From positions 1-64,000 of the forward strand of contig NZ_BCQE01000008.1 in assembly GCF_001544275.1 (NCBI RefSeq): a stretch of 64,000 nt of DNA. Reading direction: 5' to 3'. The notes beneath the pieces are model-generated. The model did not search any database. It was given only the letters and a program-made list of their open reading frames with translations, and was not told where the DNA came from. Positions 15,541 through 23,946 of the stretch are shown here, piece after piece. Source of the DNA: Enterococcus gallinarum NBRC 100675. Its GTDB lineage: Bacteria; Bacillota; Bacilli; Lactobacillales; Enterococcaceae. The position numbers and the translations under genes are program-made. Each line of letters starts with the position of its first letter. The first letter of the stretch is position 1.

Positions 15541-16905
15541 TTAATTGACTCTAACTGCAAAGCTTGGAGTGTAGTATGCTGTATTCCCCACAGAAACGGT
15601 CTGTCCTGGACGAGGGGCATGAATGTACTGGTTGCCTCCTAAAGAGATGGCTACATGGTGGGTACTGCCGGCAGCACCCCAAAACAGTAAATCACCAGGT
15701 TGCGCTTGACTAACAGAAATCATTGTACCAGCAGTTTCTTGCGGTACTGTCCAGCCACCGATATCTTTTCCGGTTACTTGTAAATAGACATAGCGGGTAA
15801 ATCCTGAACAGTCAAAACTATCTGGTCCTTTTGCTCCCCAGACATACGGCTTACTGAGATGATTGTAAGCTTCTGCTACGATCGCAGCTCCAACGTTCCC
15901 AATTGGCGCAGATGGCGTCGGAGGTGCAGGCTTAGAGCTAGGAACAGGCTGAGGATCAGGATTTCTGTTGCTTTCCGTACTTGCTGCCGTCGAAGAAGAA
16001 TCTGGAGTAGTTACGGGGCTTGTTTCATTATTCGTTGGTGTTTCTTGGATATCCCCTTGAACATCAGCGGATTCTCCTTGAGCAGAACGTTCGGTTTCAG
16101 AAGAATCAGCTGCAGAAATCGAAGAATTTTCAGAAGACTCGGTAGTCGTTGGTATGAGCTGATCTTCAGCCGCTGCCTGCTGTCTTGCTGCGACCCGCTC
16201 TGATTCTTCTCTTATTCGAGTTTGTTCTGCCTCATAGGCTTCTTTTTGAGCGATCAATGCTTCCTTTTCACTTTCTTTATTTGCTTGCCGTAAAGCAAGG
16301 TTTGTCTGCAAGACATTCAGATCTGCTTGCTTGGACGCCAGCTTCCCTTTTTGGGCTTCCAGCTGGCCTTGCATTTGCTGCATTTCCGCCATTTTGGTTT
16401 CTGCTTCATTTTTCTTTGTCTCAACAGCTGCTTGGTCCGTTTGTTGCTGTTGGATCATCTGATTATTGGCATTGACGATCGTTGTCATTCCGTGGAACCG
16501 CTGAACAAAGTCACCGAAAGATTCGGAATCCAAAAGCACGGAAATAAAGCGATCACTTTTCCCATTGACTTGAGTGTCTCGTGCTTGATTCTGGATCGCT
16601 ACTTGTCGTTTCTCGATCCGAGCTTCCAAATCAGTCACTTCTTTTTCTAAATCATTGATTTCATTCCCTAGTTTTTTCTGCTGAGCGATTAATTCAGCAG
16701 CTTGTTCATTGATGTCAGACACTTCATTTGTTAACTGATCTATTTGTATCTGCACCGATTGATGCTGTTGTTGCAATTCGGCTACTTCGTTATTTTTTTG
16801 CTGAATCAATTGATCGTAATCATCGGCGAACACGGTGGTTGGGATGACAGGACTTGTCAGCGCTATTGCACAAATGCACAAAGATGATACAAGTTTCTTT
16901 TTCAT
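15541..16905 (-). CDS. SagA-like secreted NlpC/P60 peptidoglycan hydrolase
   Basis: 454 residues from ATG 16905 (GGAGG upstream; the frame extends further but without a site). A signal peptide spans 1-27 (ends TTVFA). A long coiled coil covers about 28-245 (DQLIQQKNNEVAELQQQHQ, then EKEVTDLEARIEKRQ). A Ser/Thr/Pro linker covers 250-335. The C-terminal NlpC/P60 domain (345-454) has Cys366 (DSFDCSGF) and His in STHHVAI. It resembles E. faecium SagA, a D,L-endopeptidase that trims muropeptides and is linked to division. The promoter has a WalR-type box. I give no symbol because orthology to sagA cannot be proven here. Confidence 0.88.
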   Translation of the reverse strand: MKKKLVSSLCICAIALTSPVIPTTVFADDYDQLIQQKNNEVAELQQQHQSVQIQIDQLTNEVSDINEQAAELIAQQKKLGNEINDLEKEVTDLEARIEKRQVAIQNQARDTQVNGKSDRFISVLLDSESFGDFVQRFHGMTTIVNANNQMIQQQQTDQAAVETKKNEAETKMAEMQQMQGQLEAQKGKLASKQADLNVLQTNLALRQANKESEKEALIAQKEAYEAEQTRIREESERVAARQQAAAEDQLIPTTTESSENSSISAADSSETERSAQGESADVQGDIQETPTNNETSPVTTPDSSSTAASTESNRNPDPQPVPSSKPAPPTPSAPIGNVGAAIVAEAYNHLSKPYVWGAKGPDSFDCSGFTRYVYLQVTGKDIGGWTVPQETAGTMISVSQAQPGDLLFWGAAGSTHHVAISLGGNQYIHAPRPGQTVSVGNTAYYTPSFAVRVN

Positions 16906-16961
16906 TTTCTCCTCCAATTCGTCAATTTTAATCATCAAATTACATTTATTTGACATTTATC

Positions 16962-17018
16962 ATTTTAACATACTCCTATTCACAACCCAATTGATTTCCC
17001 GTTTACATTTTCATTACA
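16962..17018 (-). promoter_or_regulatory. Promoter with WalR-type box for the SagA-like gene
   Basis: Minus strand: TTGGGT (16990-16985), a 17-nt spacer and TAAAAT (16967-16962). Eleven bp upstream of the -35, at 17018-17002, is TGTAATGAAAATGTAAA. This fits the WalR/YycF consensus TGTWAH-N5-TGTWAH. The site suggests control by the essential WalRK system, known for wall hydrolases. Confidence 0.65.
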
Positions 17019-17305
17019 AGTAAAATCACTTGTTTTTTAATTCTTAATAGTTTCTTAAAAAACGCTCCACCTTCCATTATGATCACTTTTCGAAGAGACA
17101 TCTAAGTTGGCGAGTTTATTAAATCCAGTAGTATCTGAAGATACAAACCGTTCTTGATTTCAAAAAGATTACAAAGCCATAGAAAAAAGCCGTAACAGAA
17201 GAATTCAATACAAAAAAGTCCGGAGATCGTTCTATATCAATCAAACTTGAGAAAGGTTATTTCTCCATTTTTTGTATTATCTTCTATCACAGCTTCTAAA
17301 ATCTT
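17019..17305. other. Intergenic stretch with decayed coding remnants
   Basis: No intact gene. Short plus-strand runs such as DYKAIEKSRNRRIQYKKVRR (around 17,168-17,227) look like debris of a basic protein, interrupted by stops. I see no family match and no clear terminator for the TetR gene. Confidence 0.3.
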
Positions 17306-17902
17306 TTATTGGTACGGCAACAGTGTTCGCATCACTTGGATTTGATGATCGATTTGTTCTTCTTGAATATGACCCGTCAAAGCTAAAATACCCAGACCTT
17401 CGATAACAAACATATAGTTCTCTGCGATTGCTTCCAGATTCCGATCGGCAATCACGCCTTGCGCGACCCCAACTTGAAAAATCTCTTGGATCGTGCGTTT
17501 CGTCTCAGTCAACTGCGTTTGCTGCAACGAACTCGTCTCGACTGACTTATGCGTATAATAATACTCATACGTCGCTCGCAGCATGCTGTCGGATATGCTA
17601 TGAAGCAATCGGTATTTATGGTCCTCAAAATATTTCGTCAAGATGGTCTCGAAAGAAGCATTCGCTTTGATCATTGCTCGAACTTCATTAAACCGTCGTT
17701 GCGAACGTTGTTGCAGCACTTCTAAGAAAATCGCATCCACCGATTGAAAGTACAGATAGATTCCGCCGCGACTAATGCCGCATTCTTCGATGATGTCTTG
17801 CATCGTCGCATCGATCAATCCTTTCTTGCTGAATACTACTTTGGCACTTTCCAAAATTGCTTCTCGTTTTTGTCGTTTTTTTTCTTCGATCGGCTTTTTC
17901 AT
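17306..17902 (-). CDS. TetR/AcrR-family repressor
   Basis: 198 residues. The N-terminal TetR helix-turn-helix (about 12-60) reads REAILESAKVVFSKKGLIDA, then TMQDIIEECGISRGGIYLYF, which is typical. The rest is the helical ligand-binding and dimer domain, which carries no diagnostic residues. It is divergent from the ECF S-component gene, with two matching palindromes between them. Autorepression plus control of the transporter is the likely arrangement. The ligand is unknown. Confidence 0.9.
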   Translation of the reverse strand: MKKPIEEKKRQKREAILESAKVVFSKKGLIDATMQDIIEECGISRGGIYLYFQSVDAIFLEVLQQRSQRRFNEVRAMIKANASFETILTKYFEDHKYRLLHSISDSMLRATYEYYYTHKSVETSSLQQTQLTETKRTIQEIFQVGVAQGVIADRNLEAIAENYMFVIEGLGILALTGHIQEEQIDHQIQVMRTLLPYQ

Positions 17903-17921
17903 GCTTCCACCTCACTTTATT

Positions 17922-17983
17922 AATGACACCTGTGTCATTTTATTGTATAATCATCCTAACATAAAAATGACACGAGTGTCATT
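17922..17983. promoter_or_regulatory. Two identical-arm operators between tetR and the ECF gene
   Basis: AATGACAC-CT-GTGTCATT (17922-17939) and AATGACAC-GA-GTGTCATT (17966-17983). Both have 8-bp perfect arms and centres 44 bp apart, about four helical turns. They flank the TATAAT-like element of the divergent promoters. This spacing suits cooperative binding by two TetR dimers. Confidence 0.8.
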
Positions 17984-18005
17984 CTATAAGAAAGGGTGTT
18001 TTCTC

Positions 18006-18608
18006 ATGAACACAAAAAACAAAACGTATCGTTTAGTGATCCGTGCAATTCTAACCGCAATCATTATTTTACAAACTATGGTACCTTTCCTTGGCTTTAT
18101 TCCTATCGGCATCACTAGTCTGACGATCATTCATGTCACGGTCATTGTTGCTGCCATTGTTTTAGGAACGAAAGATGGGATGTTTATCGGCTTGGTTTGG
18201 GGGATTTTCACGATTATTCGGGCATTCACTTCCCCTACGACCCCTTTGGATATCACAGTATTCACTAATCCGATCATCTCAGTTCTGCCAAGGATCTTAG
18301 TAGGTCTCGTCGCTGGTATATTGTTTACTTGGCTCTATCGTAAAACAAAGAAAGTCGTTCTTGCTTCTATTGTAGCAGCTATCTTTGGTACCCTTACCAA
18401 TACGGTTCTTGTGTTAACGTTGATGGGAACCCTGTACACTAGTTTGGTGGCAACTACCTATGGTGTTGATGCTTCCGCTTTGTTTGTCACATTAGGAGCT
18501 ATTGCAGTGACTAACGGCGTTTCTGAAGTGATCACAGCAGTGATCCTGACACCAATATTAGTCAAAGCGCTTTTCGCAGCCACCAGTTTACGTCCAGAAA
18601 ACCGCTGA
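18006..18608 (+). CDS. ECF-type transporter substrate-binding (S) membrane component
   Basis: 200 residues from ATG 18006 (AAAGGG upstream). It has about five to six membrane helices with the ECF S-component pattern: FIPIGITSLTIIHVTVIVAAIVLGT, then DGMFIGLVWGIFTIIRAF, PRILVGLVAGILFTWLYRK and TLTNTVLVLTLMGTL. S components bind a vitamin or cofactor and dock on a shared EcfAA'T energy module encoded elsewhere. The closest general type is PF12822. The substrate cannot be read from the sequence. It is controlled by the divergent TetR gene. Confidence 0.8.
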   Translation: MNTKNKTYRLVIRAILTAIIILQTMVPFLGFIPIGITSLTIIHVTVIVAAIVLGTKDGMFIGLVWGIFTIIRAFTSPTTPLDITVFTNPIISVLPRILVGLVAGILFTWLYRKTKKVVLASIVAAIFGTLTNTVLVLTLMGTLYTSLVATTYGVDASALFVTLGAIAVTNGVSEVITAVILTPILVKALFAATSLRPENR

Positions 18609-18705
18609 GCAAAAGTCCGATTCTTTTAGGTTTGTATCGTTAGCTTTATCCTATCATTTTTTACGACAAGTGCAAACTTGTCCTCTCATTTAACAAATGA
18701 AATCA

Positions 18706-18768
18706 ACAAAAAAACCTCTCACTAGCAACGGTTCCATCATTTAACGGAACACATAACTGTGAGAGGTC
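18706..18768 (-). terminator. Terminator of the DUF1304 gene
   Basis: A stem CCTCTCAC/GTGAGAGG (18715-18722 with 18759-18766), with GTTCC/GGAAC inside, is followed on the minus strand by TTTTTTTG. Confidence 0.75.
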
Positions 18769-18789
18769 ATTTTGATTATCTTTCAGAAA

Positions 18790-19149
18790 TCAGAAAAAAG
18801 TTGCTATCAATGCGAGGATTGCTAATCCGCCTTGTGTCAATATGATTTTTTTGTCACTAGTGATGCTGCCATACAGAGCAACTAAAATGATATAAATCAA
18901 AAGCAGGCGACTCAATTCGACAGGAGAAGCGGAAAGAAACACGCTATAGAGCAAGCCGATGCCGATTAACCCATTATAGATTCCTTGATTTTTGAACAAT
19001 GTATTCAGTGAAGGGCGTTCTAATTCTTCTTTTGATAAATTGAAAACCCGTTGCGTTCTCTTTGAAGTAGTCGCAAAAGTTTCCAAATACATGATAAATA
19101 GAAATTCAAGTGCAACGAACACGATTAAACCTATAGTAATAGTGGACAT
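18790..19149 (-). CDS. DUF1304-family membrane protein
   Basis: 119 residues with four hydrophobic helices. Family features are the N-terminal VFVALEFLFIMYLETFA and the central NQGIYNGLIGIGL. RBS and ATG lie at 19149. DUF1304 proteins are small four-helix membrane proteins of unknown function. Here the gene follows the nitroreductase gene on the same strand across a ~120-bp gap, with its own terminator. Confidence 0.85.
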   Translation of the reverse strand: MSTITIGLIVFVALEFLFIMYLETFATTSKRTQRVFNLSKEELERPSLNTLFKNQGIYNGLIGIGLLYSVFLSASPVELSRLLLIYIILVALYGSITSDKKIILTQGGLAILALIATFF

Positions 19150-19272
19150 TTTGCTTCCTCCTTTTTAATCTGGTTTTCTTTATTATAAAGTAAAACAAGC
19201 AATCTTCCGTCCTTCATGCTTCTTAGCAAACACAAAGACAAGCGGAAGACCACATAGAAAGTAAGAGTAGAT

Positions 19273-19911
19273 TTATTTAAATGTCGTGATTTTTTCTGCA
19301 TCCAAACGAATTGATTCATAGCCTAATTCTTCGGCTTTACCAATTGATAGAATCATAACTGGAACGTAGCGTTCTGGATCGACATCAAAAGCCTCTGCTA
19401 ATTGATCTGCTTCAAAACCACCAATTGGATTCGTTTCGTAGCCATGGGCACGCGCGACTAACATCAGCTGCATTGCCGCTAAGCTGGCATCAACTTTTAC
19501 GATGGAGCTCATTTGATCTTTCGTGAAGCTTTTGTAGTAAGGAATGATCGTTGCCAATTGTTGGTCTCTGACTTCTGCCGGCATTTTCCCTGCTTCAACT
19601 GCTTGATTGTAAATTTCTTCCCCGTATTCATAACAAGCTAAATCACCAAAAATCAAGATCATGGCTGCCGAGGTGTCGTTTTGACGTGTGTTGAAGCGGA
19701 TCAGTGGTTTTAGTTTTGCTTTTTGCTCAGCACTTTCAACGACAACAAAACGCCATGGTTGCATATTAACAGATGAGGGGGCAGTCGTTGCTTCTTGAAT
19801 CATCGTTAACATTTCCTCATGAGAGATTTTGACCGTCTCGTCATAGACACGGACGGATCTTCTTCCAAAAGTGATATCTGAAAAATCGTTGTTTACTCTA
19901 TTGGTTGACAT
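19273..19911 (-). CDS. Nitroreductase-family FMN oxidoreductase
   Basis: 212 residues from ATG 19911 (AGAGG upstream). An ATG at 19929 overlaps the MarR stop codon and is also possible. The nitroreductase core is clear: FGRRSVRVYDETVKISHEEML, then TTAPSSVNMQPWRFVVVES (FMN-binding) and RAHGYETNPIGGF. Such enzymes use NAD(P)H to reduce nitro compounds, quinones or flavin. It is translationally coupled to, and probably controlled by, the MarR gene directly upstream, an arrangement typical of redox-sensing units. Confidence 0.88.
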   Translation of the reverse strand: MSTNRVNNDFSDITFGRRSVRVYDETVKISHEEMLTMIQEATTAPSSVNMQPWRFVVVESAEQKAKLKPLIRFNTRQNDTSAAMILIFGDLACYEYGEEIYNQAVEAGKMPAEVRDQQLATIIPYYKSFTKDQMSSIVKVDASLAAMQLMLVARAHGYETNPIGGFEADQLAEAFDVDPERYVPVMILSIGKAEELGYESIRLDAEKITTFK

Positions 19912-19925
19912 ATTAGTAGCCTCTT

Positions 19926-20327
19926 TCATTTCATTAATTTATTCAACAACTGCAAAAACGCAGCTGCTTCTTCTTCGGTCAGCGATAGTGCGAATGCTTC
20001 CTTCTCTTGGTGGTTCTCGCATGCAGACAGCTCTTGTTTGGCTTTAGGTGTTATTTCCACAAAGACTTCACGATTGTTGTCTTTGTTCCTTTCCCGCACT
20101 ACATAATTCTTTTGTTCTAAAATTTTTAGATGTCTCGTAACTGCTGCACTATCGATCTTTAATTCAGTCTGTAAGTCAGATTGCGAACAACGTCCATTTT
20201 CTTTGATGAACATCATTAATTCATATCGAGTCAGACTGAACCCGGTGCTTTTTTCAAAAGTTGCCGTCAATTCTTGATTGGCAATTTTCAACTGATAAAG
20301 CAGGCGGCTGATTTCTCTTAGCTGCAT
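19926..20327 (-). CDS. MarR-family regulator
   Basis: 133 residues from ATG 20327 (GAGGAG 6-7 nt upstream); the frame extends further but into the promoter. The winged-helix region is about 30-100: SLTRYELMMFIKENGRCSQS, then DLQTELKIDSAAVTRHLKILEQ and KNYVVRERNKDNNREVFVEIT. No Cys lies in the N-terminal part, so thiol redox sensing is not obvious. It is first in the operon with the nitroreductase and is preceded by two palindromes that overlap the likely transcription start. Confidence 0.88.
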   Translation of the reverse strand: MQLREISRLLYQLKIANQELTATFEKSTGFSLTRYELMMFIKENGRCSQSDLQTELKIDSAAVTRHLKILEQKNYVVRERNKDNNREVFVEITPKAKQELSACENHQEKEAFALSLTEEEAAAFLQLLNKLMK

Positions 20328-20347
20328 GGAATGCTCCTCTCTAATAA

Positions 20348-20402
20348 TTGACTCATCAATCGTTGACTCGTCAATAATAACTTTTTTTCTTGCTTTTGTA
20401 AA
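20348..20402 (-). promoter_or_regulatory. MarR-operon promoter with two operators
   Basis: Minus strand: TTTACA (20402-20397), a 17-nt spacer and TATTAT (20379-20374). Two dyads follow: TTGAC-GA-GTCAA (20374-20363) and TTGAT-GA-GTCAA (20359-20348), with centres 15 bp apart. Their position over the start point suggests autorepression. Confidence 0.65.
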
Positions 20403-20429
20403 TAATTTCCTGCGATAGACAAAAAGCAA

Positions 20430-20460
20430 ACAAAAAAACCAACATCATCGTTGGTTTTCT
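20430..20460 (-). terminator. Terminator of the P-type ATPase gene
   Basis: A stem AAACCAAC/GTTGGTTT (20436-20443 with 20450-20457) with a 6-nt loop, then TTTTTTTG on the minus strand. It lies just after the ATPase stop and before the MarR promoter. Confidence 0.8.
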
Positions 20461-20470
20461 TGCTGTTTTT

Positions 20471-23125
20471 TCACTTCAACTGAAAGGCTTTTTTCAATCC
20501 CATTACAACCAGTGTGGAAAGACTAGCCGCTAGGAAAATGATTCCCCATGTGCCAGCTTGCAATGGTGAGGTTCCTAATAATTCATTCATGAAAGGGAGA
20601 TAAACAGCTGACAACTGCAACCCGATCGAAAGGATCAGTGCGCCGATCAACGCTTTATTCTTAAAAAAAGACTTGTCTAATCCAAATCCGCTTTGCTTGC
20701 GAACATTAAAAATATGCATCAGTTGTGCGATCGCCATAAAGGTAAACGTGGCGGTCTGGGCATAAGCTAATTCATGATTTGTTTGTATCAAAAAGCTAAA
20801 AAAACCAAATGCCGTCAAACCGATCACTATTCCGCTTAAAATAATTCGACCTAAGAATCGTTTATTGACCAAACTGTCTTCTTTGGAGCGAGGCTGACGT
20901 TTCATCAGGTCTTCTTCTGCAGGTTCAAAGGCCAACGCCATCGCAGGAGCGATATCAATCACTAGATTCAAGAACAAAATATGCAGCGGTTGAATTGGCA
21001 TGGGAAGAAGAAAAATGACACTTAGAAAGATCGTCACGATTTCGACCATATTACAAGAAAAAAGGAAAGAAACGTATTTTTTGATATTGTCAAAGATGAT
21101 CCTTCCTTCTTTGATTGCATCGACGATCGTCCCAAAGCGATCATCAGTCAAGATCATATCAGAAGATTCCTTAGCTACTTCCGTGCCGCGAATGCCCATC
21201 GCGATCCCAATATCGGCACCATTAAGAGCAGGAGCGTCATTCACGCCATCACCAGTCATAGACACGATCTCTCCTTCTTCCCGCAGTGCTTTGACTAGTT
21301 GAAGTTTATTTTCCGGTGAAACCCGAGCAAATACAGCCACTTCTTTGATCCGTTCATTAAACTCTTCTTTTCCTGCCAAGGCGTCGATCTCTTTTCCCGT
21401 CATCGTCTTATCAAAATCGATCAAACCAATTTCTTGTGCGATCATGGAGGCTGTTTGCGGGTGATCACCTGTGATCATTTTGACACGAATCCCCGCTTCT
21501 TGAGCGATTTTGACAGCTTCTTTAACATCTGTTCGTGGTGGATCAATGATGCCAACAAAACCTTGGATCTCTATATTATCCAATGATTCTGTCAACTCGG
21601 ACTCCGACAAACCACCCTGATAGTTACTGATTTGTGCCACCGCAATCACTCGTTGCCCATTGGAAGCTAGTGTATGATTGATGTCATTCAACTGCTCTTT
21701 CACAGATCGATCGACGGCAGCTTTCTCGATCAAAACATCTGGCGCACCTTTCATGATCAACGTTCGCTGTTCTTTTTCATAGACGGTGATCATAAATTTG
21801 TTTTCTGAATCAAAAGGAAGCTCAGCAATTTTTTCAATGCCTTGATCCATCAGTGTTTGACGATCGATACCTTCTTTTTTACCTAATACAACAAATGCTC
21901 CATCGGTTGGATCTCCTAGGACCTCAAACTGGCCATCCGTTTCTTTCAAAGAAGCGGACGTACATAGTGCACCGTTTTCAATCATCGCTTGAAGTGCCGG
22001 CTCTTCATTGACTGAGATTTCTTGTCCTTCTTTATGGAAGCTCCCCGTCGGTTCGTACCCTTTACCGGTCACAGTGTATTGCTCTCCATTACTTAGAATG
22101 ATCTCAGCGATCGTCATCTGATTTTCTGTCAATGTCCCGGTTTTATCACTGGCAATGATACTCGTAGCGCCCAAAGTCTCAACCGCTGAGAGAGTTTTGA
22201 CCAATGCTTTGTGTTCAGCCATGATCCGCATGCCGCGAGAAAGAGTAATGGTTGAGACAGCGGGCATTGCTTCTGGAATGGCTGCTACTGCAAGGATGAT
22301 CGAGATATGCAGCATTTCCACCAAAGGCTGATCCGTTAGAAGACCTGCAATTAGGACCGTCACGGCGGCAAAGAGTGCCGCAATAATAATTGCTTTTCCT
22401 AATTTATCCAACTCGATATCCAAAGGTGTTTTCGCGCTTTTGTTTCCAGTCAGCATATCGCTGATTTTTCCGACTTCCGTTTTCATTCCTGTGGCTGTAA
22501 CGACGGCATAGCCATTTCCTCTTGTCACTGCTGTTCCTGCAAAAACAACATTGCGGCGATCACCTAAAGGGACGTCTTCATCATACTGTTCTTCCGCATT
22601 TTTCTCTACAGCTTCGGACTCGCCCGTCAATGCGGACTCAATACAGGCTAAATTGCGGCTTTCCAGCAAACGTGCATCGGCAGCGATTGCATCACCTTCT
22701 GCCAAAACGAGAATATCCCCTGGAACGATCGCAGCAGATTCGACTTCCATCACTTGCCCATCACGAATCACTTTTGCGGTAGTGTAAATCATTTCCTGAA
22801 GGGAATCAATTGACTTTTGTGCACGCAACTCTGTCACAAAACCCGTCATCACGGCAATTACCACCGCAATCAACACAGCAATTCCTTCTATCGTTTCTCC
22901 CATTGCAAAAGAGAGCAATGCGGCGGCTAGTAATAAATAAACGATCAGATTATTTAAATTGTGCCATAACAATTTCCAAGGGGAAGTCGATTCTTGTTGC
23001 TGAATCGTATTTTCACCATATGTATCTAGCGCTTCTTTTGCGCCTTGCTTACTAAGCCCTTTCGTCTGATCTGAATGAAAGTATTCGAGTGTTTCTGTCG
23101 GTGTTCGTTGATAAAAATTTTCCAT
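20471..23125 (-). CDS. P-type cation-transporting ATPase (P2A, calcium/manganese type)
   Basis: 884 residues. An N-terminal cation-ATPase domain is followed by the A-domain TGES (167-170), membrane helix M4 with PEAMP (284-288), phosphorylation Asp327 (DKTGTLT), MITGDHPQT and the hinge TGDGVNDAPAL. C-terminal helices include LFLNLVIDIAPAMALAFEP. The order and length fit the SERCA/PMCA-like P2A group, which exports Ca2+ (or Mn2+ in streptococci). M4 PEAMP instead of PEGLP is a variation seen in bacterial members. AGGAGG lies before ATG 23125. Ion specificity is an inference. Confidence 0.85.
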   Translation of the reverse strand: MENFYQRTPTETLEYFHSDQTKGLSKQGAKEALDTYGENTIQQQESTSPWKLLWHNLNNLIVYLLLAAALLSFAMGETIEGIAVLIAVVIAVMTGFVTELRAQKSIDSLQEMIYTTAKVIRDGQVMEVESAAIVPGDILVLAEGDAIAADARLLESRNLACIESALTGESEAVEKNAEEQYDEDVPLGDRRNVVFAGTAVTRGNGYAVVTATGMKTEVGKISDMLTGNKSAKTPLDIELDKLGKAIIIAALFAAVTVLIAGLLTDQPLVEMLHISIILAVAAIPEAMPAVSTITLSRGMRIMAEHKALVKTLSAVETLGATSIIASDKTGTLTENQMTIAEIILSNGEQYTVTGKGYEPTGSFHKEGQEISVNEEPALQAMIENGALCTSASLKETDGQFEVLGDPTDGAFVVLGKKEGIDRQTLMDQGIEKIAELPFDSENKFMITVYEKEQRTLIMKGAPDVLIEKAAVDRSVKEQLNDINHTLASNGQRVIAVAQISNYQGGLSESELTESLDNIEIQGFVGIIDPPRTDVKEAVKIAQEAGIRVKMITGDHPQTASMIAQEIGLIDFDKTMTGKEIDALAGKEEFNERIKEVAVFARVSPENKLQLVKALREEGEIVSMTGDGVNDAPALNGADIGIAMGIRGTEVAKESSDMILTDDRFGTIVDAIKEGRIIFDNIKKYVSFLFSCNMVEIVTIFLSVIFLLPMPIQPLHILFLNLVIDIAPAMALAFEPAEEDLMKRQPRSKEDSLVNKRFLGRIILSGIVIGLTAFGFFSFLIQTNHELAYAQTATFTFMAIAQLMHIFNVRKQSGFGLDKSFFKNKALIGALILSIGLQLSAVYLPFMNELLGTSPLQAGTWGIIFLAASLSTLVVMGLKKAFQLK

Positions 23126-23892
23126 CTATTCTCCTCCTCGTATAAGTATCTTCTATTTCTATAGCTCTGTTTTTATAATGAGATTTTGTCCATGACAAAT
23201 TATGGCTTCAAGTAAAGTTGTGTCACTTGTGCTTGGAGTCAGGGCGTATGATTGACAAAACGGAAAAATCAAGCAAGGATTGCTTCTTTCGTATGTTGTG
23301 AGGGTGTTTGTAATCTTGATCGAATGCGAATACAGATGGGAAAACGCCTCCACAAGTTTTTTACAAGTTGATTGGAACACAGCAATTGAAAATCATTGGT
23401 TTTAGAAAGGGAAATCTGGGTACTTTGTAAAAGGGTGTCTTCAGATAAGGATGTTTACTTTGTGAAAAAAACTGTTTTTCTATCTTTAAGTTATCATGGA
23501 TTAAAAGACAGGTAAATTATTTTGCTTGAAAAATATCAATATCATTAAGATAAAGAACAAATTTTATGTAAATTTGAATTTAAAATAAAGAGAATCAAGA
23601 TTTCCGATTTCTCTTCACAAATAAATCTGATCAAGCAATCCCTTTCCTTGTGAAATAAATAAAAATAACAACTATTTTTTTAATAAGAATTTCTTTCTCT
23701 CGCGCTTTTCCACCTGAATCTATTCGTTTTAAATCAACCCGATTTAATCCACGACCCCCAGAAAAAGGAGTGATTCTCTTGAAGAAATCAGCCTGCCGCA
23801 AGTATTCATTTGAAATACTATGAATGGTTTGAGAGTAGCAGTGAATCATTTAACCCCAGATATTTATCATCTAGAGGAAAACTAACCGCTGC
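23126..23892. other. ~770-bp intergenic region with degraded coding traces
   Basis: No convincing gene on either strand. Near 23,640-23,850 short runs such as RITPFSGGRGLNRVDLKRID appear on the minus strand. A 14-codon TTG-initiated ORF (23,779-23,823, plus strand) sits behind AAAAGGAG. These look like remnants rather than working genes. The part nearest 23,126 would hold the ATPase promoter, which I could not place with confidence. Confidence 0.3.
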
Positions 23893-23946
23893 TTAGTAAA
23901 AAAACCAATTCCTTTGAGGTCTTCTTCCCCTCATGGAATCGGTTTT
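23893..23946 (-). terminator. Terminator overlapping the end of the CDF gene
   Basis: A stem AAAACCAATTCC/GGAATCGGTTTT (23901-23912 with 23935-23946, one mismatch) with GAGG/CCTC inside and T-runs on both sides. Its 5' arm (minus strand) includes the last codons of the CDF exporter gene. Confidence 0.75.

Noticed and set aside
23159-23849. Two minus-strand frames (73 and 72 codons) and a 14-codon plus-strand ORF in the ATPase-CDF gap
   Set aside because: No good ribosome sites for the two longer frames; the 14-codon ORF has one but nothing else supports it.
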